Assembly (NCBI GenBank): GCA_036004405.1
Contig: DASYRM010000045.1
Coordinates: 1 to 17,860 of the forward strand
Direction of reading: 5' to 3'
Length of the DNA stretch: 17,860 bases
Source: DASYRM01 sp036004405
GTDB lineage: Bacteria > Acidobacteriota > Vicinamibacteria > Vicinamibacterales > UBA2999
Part shown: positions 6,992-13,793 of the stretch, piece after piece
Layout of the letters: each line of letters starts with the position of its first letter
Position numbering within the stretch: position 1 is the stretch's first letter
Program-made: the position numbers and the translations under genes
Notes under the pieces: model-generated
What the model was told of the DNA's origin: nothing
Database searches by the model: none
Seen by the model: only the letters and a program-made list of their open reading frames with translations

Positions 6992-7221
6992 ATGGACTCG
7001 CGCTGGGTCGACGTGGCGGCGCTCATGACGTTGCTCGTCGTGCTGACGCTGGTGTTCGACCGCTTCGAACGCCACAAACCGACGTGGAGGCGTCTCGCCA
7101 AGATTGCGGTGCTGGTTTGGCGCTGGTGCTCGTCGCGATCGAGAGCCTGCGTCGCGCGTGGGGCTATGCCGCGCTCTGGGCCCTGGCCGGGCCCAGGCGC
7201 CAGGCTTCTAACGACAGGTGA
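6992..7221 (+). pseudogene. Frameshifted small two-helix membrane protein
   Basis: The reading starts at ATG 6992 behind GGTGGGA. It gives MDSRWVDVAALMTLLVVL then TLVFDRFERHKPTWRRLAKIAVLV, a membrane helix and a basic loop entering a second helix. After that the frame loses its hydrophobic pattern. Moving to the -1 frame at TTT (7116-7118) restores it: LALVLVAIESLRRAWGYAAL, ending at a TGA at 7219-7221. One missing T (TTTT to TTT) explains the break and would restore about 76 residues. No programmed-frameshift heptamer is seen. A sequencing error is the main alternative. The 3' end overlaps the convergent lipoprotein gene by 14 bases. The gene would be third in the plus-strand operon; function is unknown. 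Confidence 0.6.
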
Positions 7222-7747
7222 CGCTGAACACGTCGCTCAACGCCGTGATGGTGCCATCCGCCAGGATGGTGATGTGCTGCAGGATGTGCGCCACGAAGTT
7301 GTGCGCGGCGCCGGGCCCGATCGCGATCAGGTCGGCGGCGAAGGTCGCCGTGAGCGTGTCCGGCGGCGCCGTGACGATCTCGTTCGATTCCCCGCCGACG
7401 AGACGATAGGTCGTCCCGGTCAGCACGCCGACTGCGGTGGCACCCTGCGGATTGATGTGGATCTGCTCGAACACCACGGAACCGTTCGCGAGAACAGTCT
7501 CATGGGCGACGAGCTGGGCGGTGCCGGCGAAATCGACGGGCTCGCCCACGCATGCCTGGATCGCCGCCTTGCCCGACGGCTGGATGGTGAAACCGACGGG
7601 AATCGAAACGACGGTCGAACCATTGGAGCTGAGAGCCGCCGGAGACAGTGAGGTACGGCCCGAAGGCGAGGTCGGGAAGCCGGAATTCTGTCCGCAGCCG
7701 GACGCAACGAGAAGGATCAGAACAGCACACCTGATTGAGACACGCAT
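7208..7747 (-). CDS. Predicted lipoprotein of unknown function
   Basis: A 179-residue protein starting at ATG 7747. A strong ribosome site, AAGGAGGAG, lies just upstream and decides the start against longer readings. The N-terminus, MRVSIRCAVLILLVASGC, is a lipoprotein signal with the acceptor cysteine at residue 18, followed by a Ser/Gly/Pro-rich linker. The rest, about residues 45-179, looks mostly beta, with segments such as NGSVVFEQIHINPQG, GVLTGTTYRLVGGES and HNFVAHILQHITILADG. A cysteine near residue 64 and one at the penultimate position could pair. No known domain is recognised. It probably faces the periplasm or the cell surface. It converges with the broken plus-strand gene. Confidence 0.75.
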   Translation of the reverse strand: MRVSIRCAVLILLVASGCGQNSGFPTSPSGRTSLSPAALSSNGSTVVSIPVGFTIQPSGKAAIQACVGEPVDFAGTAQLVAHETVLANGSVVFEQIHINPQGATAVGVLTGTTYRLVGGESNEIVTAPPDTLTATFAADLIAIGPGAAHNFVAHILQHITILADGTITALSDVFSVTCR

Positions 7748-7794
7748 CGGACTCCTCCTTGATGGGAGTACGCGCGCTTCAGGGGAAAACCGGC

Positions 7795-7896
7795 TCACGC
7801 CCAGACGTCGTTCTTGGCTGTGAGCCCGCCGCCGGCGTCGCCGGTGTTCACCACGCCGCGCGGCTCGATGATGAGCGCGCTGCATTCGCGGGCGGC
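7795..7896 (-). pseudogene. 3' remnant of a duplicated cupin gene
   Basis: This stretch matches the last 34 codons (stop included) of the intact cupin gene at 8709-9068, at 92 of 102 bases by hand alignment. The minus-strand reading contains ECSALIIEPRGVVNTG and ends DVWA-stop. Nine of the ten differences are silent and the tenth is Arg to Lys, so the copy diverged while its protein was still under selection. Similarity stops near 7896, about 16 bases beyond the stop of the secreted-protein gene at 7912. No start codon or upstream cupin barrel remains. Confidence 0.85.
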
Positions 7897-7911
7897 GGCC
7901 GCGACTTCAGT

Positions 7912-8712
7912 TCAACGGCAGATCGGCTGCGCGTTCTCCGAGCAGATGTATTCGATCAACTCGGCATCCGGCAGCAGCGCCTGTGGCTGCACATACCGGA
8001 TCGGTTGTGAATAGGTGTCGGGGTCGTCGATCGTGATCTCCAGATCCATCCGGCCCACGGTGCTGCGGGTGAAGCGCTCGGTCAGCCGCATCCGCTCGCT
8101 GTGCGGATGTCCAGTGCCATCGAGCCAGGTCTGGTCGTTGAACCCCGTCGTCTCGACAATGAGCGTGTTTCCGTCCCAGCGGCCAACCGAATAGCCCATC
8201 CAGGCAGGCTGGGGATCGGCGGGATGGCGGCGGCCGTCGAGGAAGATCTGGCGGAACAGGGTCCCACTTTCGTAGAGGATGACAATCAAATCCGGCGTCT
8301 GAACGATCTTGAACGGGAACGTCAACGCATAGACGCGCGGGATGCCGGCGGGCAGGCAGCGGATCTGCGGGTTGTCGAGGAACTGATTCGCCGCGCGGGC
8401 CTTGTATAGCGCCTCGGCCCACGGGAGCATCAGCGGCCCCGTCGCGGTCGCGTCGCGTGTGACGTCCTGCAGGTAGCGCGGCGCTACGATGCCTTCGATC
8501 CCCCCCGGTTTTCCGGTGGGGTCGGCCAGCGGCTCCCAGACGCCCGACAAGTCGGGGCGCCCGCCCGCCGTGCGCGGTGCGGTCGCCGAGAGGTCCGGCC
8601 TCCCATCGGGCCCACGGGCAACAGCCGGCGACGGTCTGCCGGACCACTGCCCCGACGCACTGGGCGCGCAGACCGCCATGGCGATCGCGACCATCGTGCC
8701 GGCGGATCTCAC
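7912..8712 (-). CDS. Secreted 'GVWE' family protein of unknown function (paralogue)
   Basis: A 266-residue protein. I chose the GTG at 8712, whose GTGA overlaps the cupin stop, because it adds an arginine before the hydrophobic core of the signal peptide (MRSAGTMVAIAMAVCAPSASG). An ATG at 8694 is the alternative. The body shares its motif order with the protein at 6137-6985: GRPDLSGVWE (51-60), CLPAGIP (119-125), PFKIVQT (133-139), FRQIFLDGR (153-161), WMGYSVGRWD (171-180), ETTGFNDQTWLD (187-198) and TIDDP (227-231). No catalytic signature is recognised. Cys119 and Cys257 or Cys265 may pair. Translation is coupled to the cupin, which suggests the two work in one process, although one is exported and the other is not. 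Confidence 0.82.
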   Translation of the reverse strand: MRSAGTMVAIAMAVCAPSASGQWSGRPSPAVARGPDGRPDLSATAPRTAGGRPDLSGVWEPLADPTGKPGGIEGIVAPRYLQDVTRDATATGPLMLPWAEALYKARAANQFLDNPQIRCLPAGIPRVYALTFPFKIVQTPDLIVILYESGTLFRQIFLDGRRHPADPQPAWMGYSVGRWDGNTLIVETTGFNDQTWLDGTGHPHSERMRLTERFTRSTVGRMDLEITIDDPDTYSQPIRYVQPQALLPDAELIEYICSENAQPICR

Positions 8713-9068
8713 GCCCACACGTCGTTCCTCGCCGTGAGCCCGCCGCCCGCGTCGCCGGTGTTCACCACTCCGCGAGGTTCGATGATGAGCGCGCTGCACT
8801 CGCGCGCGGCGCGCGTGATGTGCTCGACCCCTTTCGGCACCACGAACAGCTCGCCCTCGCGCAGCGTCACCGTGTGGTCGCGGAAGCCGATCTCCATCTC
8901 GCCCGCGATCACCAGGAACGCCTCGTCGGTGTCCTTGTGGTCGTGCCACACGAACTCGCCCTGCAGCTTCACCAGCTTGAACTGGTAGTCGTTCAGCTCC
9001 GCCACCACACGCGGTGACCAATGCTCGGTGAACGACGCGAGCTTCTCTCGCAGATTGATCGTTTTCAT
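8709..9068 (-). CDS. Small single-domain cupin protein
   Basis: A 119-residue cytosolic protein with one cupin barrel. Motif 1 is HDHKDTDEAFLVIAGEM with ligands His42, His44 and Glu49, and motif 2 supplies His83 in VPKGVEHIT, so a full metal site (3 His, 1 Glu) is present. Such small cupins act as metal-dependent dioxygenases, isomerases or ligand binders, and the substrate cannot be told from sequence. The start at 9068 has only a weak ribosome site, and a stem-loop lies just upstream. The stop overlaps the start of the secreted-protein gene by four bases. A truncated, nearly identical copy of its 3' end sits on the other side of that gene. Confidence 0.85.
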   Translation of the reverse strand: MKTINLREKLASFTEHWSPRVVAELNDYQFKLVKLQGEFVWHDHKDTDEAFLVIAGEMEIGFRDHTVTLREGELFVVPKGVEHITRAARECSALIIEPRGVVNTGDAGGGLTARNDVWA

Positions 9069-9078
9069 CTTTGCTGAC

Positions 9079-9098
9079 GGGCCGCCTGAAGACGGCCC
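9079..9098 (-). other. Stem-loop between DUF4159 and cupin genes
   Basis: GGGCCG at 9079-9084 and CGGCCC at 9093-9098 form a 6-bp stem with an 8-base loop, 11 bases before the cupin ATG. No T-run follows, so termination is doubtful; it could limit access to the cupin ribosome site. Confidence 0.45.
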
Positions 9099-9106
9099 CT
9101 ACGACC

Positions 9107-9133
9107 CACCTGACCTACCTGACCTACCTGACC
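9107..9133 (-). repeat. 9-nt tandem repeat next to DUF4159 stop codon
   Basis: On the minus strand, one base after the TAA stop of the DUF4159 gene, two GGTCAGGTA units and one GGTCAGGTG unit follow without interruption. The tract is G-rich on the coding strand, like the other stop-adjacent tracts of this window. Confidence 0.8.
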
Positions 9134-9134
9134 T

Positions 9135-10022
9135 TTAGTGGGTCATGGCATACAGCATCACGTCGATGCCGACGCCGTAGCCCTTGGGCGAGAACTGGTA
9201 GAAGTAGCGCGGGTCTTCGCCCTCGCGCTCCCAGGCGTCGGAGATGTCGGTGTTGTGCGTCATCACCACGAACACGCGGCCGTTCTTGTCGGCGATGCCG
9301 CGGAAGTGCGGCGTGCGGCTCTCCTCGCCACGCTCGGAGGTGTCGTAGGAGATGCGCCGCCACGACTGGATGGCGGGAATCTGCGGCAGCTCCTTCAACT
9401 GGAACTGCGACTGCCAGATCGGGTGCCCAAGCGGCAGGTCGACGATCGGGAAGTCGGCCGGCGGCAGCACGCGCGCGATCTGCTCCACCCACTGGTCCCA
9501 GGCGTAGTCGCCCCAGTAGTCGTCCACCCACAGGAAGCCGCCCTTGAGCAGATACTCGCGTAGCTTCAGCACTTCCTCGTCGCTGAGCGCCATGGTGCCG
9601 ACGTCCTCCATGTGGAGGTACGGGCACTTGAAGAGCGCATCGTCGGTCAGCCGCACGGTGACGTGCACCGGTCTGCCGTCGGTGCCGCGGTTGATGCGGG
9701 CCTTGGTCAGCTCGGACAGGCGGATCGAAAAATTCAATTCCGCGTCGGGATAGTCGGTGGACCAGCCGGTGCCGCCGGCTTCACGACGGTCGCTGCGGTA
9801 GATCCCGCGGCAGAAGACGAAGCCGTGGCCGAAGGTGTCCCCGTCTGGAAAATGGGCGGGCACGTAGCGCGGACCGAAGCCACCGAAGCCGCCACCGAAC
9901 TGTGCCGCCGCAGCGCTCGCCATCAATATGACGAGCGCTGCGATCTGAAATAGCGAACCGGCGTTAAGCCGGTTTGCCAGATAGTGTGCGCGGCCCGCGT
10001 TCTTTGCGGGCTGCGCCTTCAT
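9135..10022 (-). CDS. Secreted DUF4159 protein
   Basis: A 295-residue protein whose ATG (10022) overlaps the stop of the DUF4175 gene as ATGA. Residues 24-41 (LFQIAALVILMASAAAAQ) are a signal-peptide core after an unusually long N-region. A Gly/Phe-rich linker follows (FGGGFGGFGP). From about residue 70 to the end the protein matches the DUF4159 pattern, with YPDAELNFSIRLSELT, CPYLHMEDVG, GGFLWVDDYWGDYAWDQW and a late VVMTHNTDISDAWE. The family commonly accompanies MoxR/BatA-type clusters and its activity is unknown. Two palindromes lie inside the first 70 bases, so the N-region before the hydrophobic core may be translated spacer DNA. A 9-nt repeat follows the stop. Confidence 0.85.
   Translation of the reverse strand: MKAQPAKNAGRAHYLANRLNAGSLFQIAALVILMASAAAAQFGGGFGGFGPRYVPAHFPDGDTFGHGFVFCRGIYRSDRREAGGTGWSTDYPDAELNFSIRLSELTKARINRGTDGRPVHVTVRLTDDALFKCPYLHMEDVGTMALSDEEVLKLREYLLKGGFLWVDDYWGDYAWDQWVEQIARVLPPADFPIVDLPLGHPIWQSQFQLKELPQIPAIQSWRRISYDTSERGEESRTPHFRGIADKNGRVFVVMTHNTDISDAWEREGEDPRYFYQFSPKGYGVGIDVMLYAMTH
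9956..10011. repeat. Two palindromes inside the 5' end of the DUF4159 gene
   Basis: AACCGGC and GCCGGTT (9956-9962 and 9968-9974) flank a 5-base loop. GCCCGC and GCGGGC (9993-9998 and 10006-10011) flank a 7-base loop. Both look like intergenic palindromes of the REP type, but they are read through here as the N-terminal residues of the DUF4159 protein. Confidence 0.6.
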
Positions 10023-13000
10023 TTTCCCGACCGGGCCAGCGATCTGTAGTACTGCTCGACGAGCGCCTTGAACTCGGTGGGCACGTCGTCCGTGCCGGAC
10101 AGAGCCGCGGCGCTGGCCTCGCCCTCGACCTTCCGGCGGAGCCCGAACTCGAAGCGCTTCAGCCCTTCGGCCACGAAGGCCTGCAGCCGCGCCAGTTCGC
10201 CCACGTCCTGATAGGCGCGATCGTCCTCGAGCTCCTTCAGCTTCGAGATGACCTCGTCGAGCTGGTTGGCCTCGATGCTCTCGCCGCGCAGTACCCCGCG
10301 CAGATCGCGCGCGTCGTTGGAGTACTGGCGCGCCTCGTTGCGGAGCTGACGGATGTCCTCCGGCGACAGACGGCGGCCGTCCCACCAGCCGCCCCACGCG
10401 CCGTTCCAGCCGCCGATGCCGCCGCGGTCAAAGCCGTTGAAGTCGCCGCGGTTGCCGAAGCCGTCGCCGCCGCGCCCGTCGCCGCCGCCCTGGCCGCCCT
10501 GCTGCCCTTCACCTTGCTGGCCGCCCTGCCCCTGACCACCCTGGCCCTGCTGACCCTGGCCCTGGCCATTCTGCCCCTGCTGGCCTTTGCCCTGACCCTT
10601 GCCCTGCTGGCCCTTGCCATCCTGGCCGCGACCCTGCTCGCCGTTGCGTGCCTGCTGGCCTTCACCCTGGCCCTGTCGATCGCCACGCTGGCCGGGCTGG
10701 GAACGCTCGCGCGTGCGCTCCTGTAGCGACTCCAGACTGCGCGCGAGCCGGCGGGCCTTATCGAGCGCCTGCTCTTTCTTGTCGCCCTGCCCGCCCTGCC
10801 CCAGCGCGGACTGCGCCTCGTCGAGCTTCTTGCGCACGGCGTCGATGCCGTCCGCGATGTCGCCTTCCATCGCGTTGATGTCGTCCTGCGAGCGCCCGCG
10901 ACTCAGGAGCGCCTTGGAGAAGCGGACCTTGTCGCGCAGCCGATTGTCGCGCACGGCGCCCGCCGCCTCCGACAGCTTCCGCGACGCGGCCTTCTCGTCG
11001 CCCGACGCGTCGCGCGCCGCACGGTCCAGCGTCGACTCGAGCTCGCCGATCTTGGCTTCGAGCGCGTCCTTCTTGTCGCTCAGCTGCCGCGCCTGCTGCG
11101 ACCGCTCGGCGCTGCCGTTGGCCGCCATGCGTTTGGCGCCCTCGGCGATCTCCGCCTGGCGACGCGCCACGTCCTCGGCCTGCGCGCGCGCGTTCTCCAC
11201 CTCGCGCTCGGCCCGCTGCGCCTTGCCGCCCTGCAGCCGGCGCTCGGTCTCGCGCAGCCGCTCGAGCGCGGCCTGTGCCTGTGCGGCCGCGTTGGCATCG
11301 CCGCCCGCCGCCGCCCGCCGCATCGCGTCGGCCGCTTCCTTCATCTGACGGGCCGAGTCGAGCAGATCCTGACGCTCTTCTTCACGCGCCAGCCGCTCCA
11401 GACGGCGCGCCGCCTCTTCGACCTGATCGGCCAGCGCACGCTGCTGCGCGCTGCCGCTGCCGCCGCCGCTGCCACCCTGGCCGGCCTGCTGCCCGCCTTC
11501 GAGGGCGCGACGCCGCTGGCGCTCGGCTTCCTGCTCCTGGCGCCGGGCCAGCTCCTTGAGCTTTTCGAGCAGCTCGTCCACCTCACGGTCGTTCTGCTGC
11601 TGCGACGCCTGGTTGGCCGTCTCGTAACGGCTGGCAATCTTGTCGAGGTCCTGCTCGAAGAGCTCGGAGAGCTCCTGCTGCATCGCGCCGCCGCCCCCGC
11701 CGCCTCCACCGCCGCCCTGGCGGCCGGCCGTGACCTGCAGCTCGAACTCCTCTTCCGCCTTCTGCAGCGCCTGGAGCGCCTTGTTCTCGATCGGGAGCGC
11801 CGCTTCGATGTTGACCGAGGTGAGCTTCGCCTCGGCCTCCTGCATGTGCTTGACGGCCTCGGGCAGCAGCTCGCCAATCTTCTGGAACTTCGGGTCCTTT
11901 TCCACCAGCTGGCTGTTCATGCGCGTCAGCATGCTCTCGACCTGCTCGCGCAGACGCGACTGCGACAGCGCCACGACAGTGGAGCTCTGCTTCAGCTTGT
12001 CGGGCGTGAAGCCTTTTCGATCGCGCTGGACGTTGAACGTCGCCGAGATGATCTGCCGCTGCTGCTCGGAGAGCGCCTCGATCTGTCCGCCGCCGCCCCC
12101 GCCACCGCCGCCGCCTCCGCCGCCCTGCGACTGCGCCTGGCGGAAGTCCTTGTTGAACGGACGGATGCGCACGAAGTAGAGGTCGCTCGACGCGCGCTTG
12201 GACGCGCCGCCTGCCGCGTCGTTGTCCATCGCGCGCGCGTAATACGACACCGAGTCGCCCACCTGCAGGCCGAGCTCTTCGAGGTAGAACGTGTGACCGG
12301 CCGTCACTTCGGGTAGACGGTTCTTGCCCTGGAAGAGCGGCACGACCTTCTCGGCGCCGCCGTTGACCGAGTACACGAGCTCGAGGTTGCGGACGCCGTA
12401 GTCGTCCACCGCCTTGGCCTCGACGAACACCTCTTCCACCGCCGACGCCGTGGTGTCGCGGCCCGGACGGTTGAACGACACTGTCGGCGCGCCGTCGTCG
12501 AGCACGTCGATCGCGTACTTCGGCGACCCCACCACGAACTCACCGTTGGGCGCCTGCAGCTGCACCACGTAGGCGCCGTCCTTGTCGGCCACGAAGCTCC
12601 CCATGAGCGACCCGTCGGGCTGCACGACGAGCGGCACCTGCTGGGAATCGTTGAGCGACAGCCGGCCCGCGGCCGTCTTCATCGTCGGAATGACGTGCAC
12701 TTTCACCGTGGCGCCCTTCAGCACCGCGATGTCGCCGCCGTCCTCGATTTTCTGGGGTTCGAGACCGGTGTAGGCGGGATAGACGAACTCGAGCTCGAGG
12801 CGCTGCACGTACGGCACCTCGACCACCTGCATCGAGTAGGTGTCGGAGCGGACGCCGTCGGCTTCCACGAAATAGTCCAGCGGGCCATTGATGTCGAAGA
12901 GCAGCCCCTCGTAGGAGCCGTTCTCGGCCCGCGTCAGCGGCAGCGGCTCGAATTTGCCGTCCTTCGTACGCCGCACCATCAGGTTGGCGTCTTCCGCGTC

Positions 13001-13666
13001 GAACCCGAGCAGCTTGGCGGTGATGGTCTGGTCGGACCCCTTGGGCACGGTGGAGCTGCCAGGCGTCACCTCGATGCGGTAGCGCGCCGCGGCTTCGGCC
13101 TGCGGGATCAGGAACATCGCCACCAGACCCTGGCGGATGAACGCAGGACCGAGCACCACGATCAGCAGCGCCGCAACCGTCGCCGCGGCCAGCACCGCGC
13201 CGTAGCGGCGGAGGGGCCGGGCCTCGACCGTGCGGCTGGCGTTGGCGCGCTGGCAGGCGGCAATCGCCTGCTCGATCACCCGGCGAATCAGCGCGGCCGA
13301 TTCGGAGTGACCGCTCCGGCTGGCTTCAACCGCGCTGAGGAGCGTGGCCTCGAGCGACGGCTCGTGTTCCTCGAGGTAGAGCGCCACCTGGTCGTCCGTG
13401 ACCCGGCGCCGGAGCGGCCGAACCACGAACCAGAACACCGAGGCCACCAGAACCAGGGCAAACCCGATGCGGGAGACCATGATCGACAAGCCGCTGGATC
13501 GCGCCCACTCGATGCCGTAGGTGGCGGCAAGGACCAGGAGCATCGCCACGATCACCACGCGCACCGTGCCGCGCAGGGCCAGTTTGAGGCGCCACCGGCG
13601 GCGCACCGCGGCGATGATGTCGAGAAGTTCCGTCGGCTGCGCAGTGCGTGGCGCGTGCTCGAGCAT
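10019..13666 (-). CDS. Giant DUF4175-type membrane and coiled-coil protein
   Basis: A 1215-residue protein. Membrane helices are visible at about residues 33-53, 63-83 and 155-187. Residues 195-500 are beta-rich, probably immunoglobulin-like folds outside the membrane (VYPAYTGLEPQ, DDYGVRNLELVYSVNGG). Two polyglycine runs (13 Gly at 515-527, and 10 Gly further on) flank a helical block, followed by long Gln/Glu/Arg/Ala coiled coil. Residues about 988-1061 are a Gly/Gln-rich disordered tract, and a helical tail closes the protein. This order fits the DUF4175 family found beside MoxR/BatA genes. It probably forms an envelope-spanning or periplasmic scaffold for the system. The gene lies 127 bases after the VWA gene and is coupled to DUF4159 by a four-base overlap. 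Confidence 0.85.
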   Translation of the reverse strand: MLEHAPRTAQPTELLDIIAAVRRRWRLKLALRGTVRVVIVAMLLVLAATYGIEWARSSGLSIMVSRIGFALVLVASVFWFVVRPLRRRVTDDQVALYLEEHEPSLEATLLSAVEASRSGHSESAALIRRVIEQAIAACQRANASRTVEARPLRRYGAVLAAATVAALLIVVLGPAFIRQGLVAMFLIPQAEAAARYRIEVTPGSSTVPKGSDQTITAKLLGFDAEDANLMVRRTKDGKFEPLPLTRAENGSYEGLLFDINGPLDYFVEADGVRSDTYSMQVVEVPYVQRLELEFVYPAYTGLEPQKIEDGGDIAVLKGATVKVHVIPTMKTAAGRLSLNDSQQVPLVVQPDGSLMGSFVADKDGAYVVQLQAPNGEFVVGSPKYAIDVLDDGAPTVSFNRPGRDTTASAVEEVFVEAKAVDDYGVRNLELVYSVNGGAEKVVPLFQGKNRLPEVTAGHTFYLEELGLQVGDSVSYYARAMDNDAAGGASKRASSDLYFVRIRPFNKDFRQAQSQGGGGGGGGGGGGGQIEALSEQQRQIISATFNVQRDRKGFTPDKLKQSSTVVALSQSRLREQVESMLTRMNSQLVEKDPKFQKIGELLPEAVKHMQEAEAKLTSVNIEAALPIENKALQALQKAEEEFELQVTAGRQGGGGGGGGGGAMQQELSELFEQDLDKIASRYETANQASQQQNDREVDELLEKLKELARRQEQEAERQRRRALEGGQQAGQGGSGGGSGSAQQRALADQVEEAARRLERLAREEERQDLLDSARQMKEAADAMRRAAAGGDANAAAQAQAALERLRETERRLQGGKAQRAEREVENARAQAEDVARRQAEIAEGAKRMAANGSAERSQQARQLSDKKDALEAKIGELESTLDRAARDASGDEKAASRKLSEAAGAVRDNRLRDKVRFSKALLSRGRSQDDINAMEGDIADGIDAVRKKLDEAQSALGQGGQGDKKEQALDKARRLARSLESLQERTRERSQPGQRGDRQGQGEGQQARNGEQGRGQDGKGQQGKGQGKGQQGQNGQGQGQQGQGGQGQGGQQGEGQQGGQGGGDGRGGDGFGNRGDFNGFDRGGIGGWNGAWGGWWDGRRLSPEDIRQLRNEARQYSNDARDLRGVLRGESIEANQLDEVISKLKELEDDRAYQDVGELARLQAFVAEGLKRFEFGLRRKVEGEASAAALSGTDDVPTEFKALVEQYYRSLARSGK
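10485..10705 (-). repeat. Low-complexity Gly/Gln-coding tract within the DUF4175 gene
   Basis: About 220 bases of irregular GGC/CAG/GGT codon repeats encode a Gly/Gln-rich stretch with scattered Lys, Asp and Asn. Polyglycine-coding runs also lie at 11687-11716 and 12085-12123. Such DNA is prone to replication slippage, so lengths may vary between strains. Confidence 0.8.
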
Positions 13667-13793
13667 GAGTGTCTCTTTGCCGCGCCTCGCGCGCGCGGCG
13701 GTTCCGGTGGTTACACAGCGCCCGGCTCCGGTCGGATAGCCGGACTTTCCATTCAGGATACGCCCGATCCGGGCGCGGGTGTTTAAGACTTGT
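13667..13793 (-). promoter_or_regulatory. 127-base leader with two inverted repeats before DUF4175 gene
   Basis: This is the longest non-repetitive gap in the cluster. It contains CGCCCG-ATC-CGGGCG at 13761-13775 and CCGGCT-N10-AGCCGG at 13722-13743. On the minus strand the first is followed at once by TATCCT, a possible but weak -10 box without a clear -35. The region could be an attenuator, a processing site or an internal promoter for the two downstream genes. Confidence 0.35.

Noticed and set aside
7110..7125. Programmed -1 frameshift in the small membrane-protein gene
   Set aside because: The sequence around the shift, GGTTTGG, lacks the X-XXY-YYZ slippery heptamer, so a lost base or a sequencing error is simpler.
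9974..10726. Plus-strand frame resembling a hydrophobic membrane protein
   Set aside because: Its Leu/Ala-rich helices are the antisense reading of Gly/Gln codon repeats in the DUF4175 gene, and no start signal supports it.
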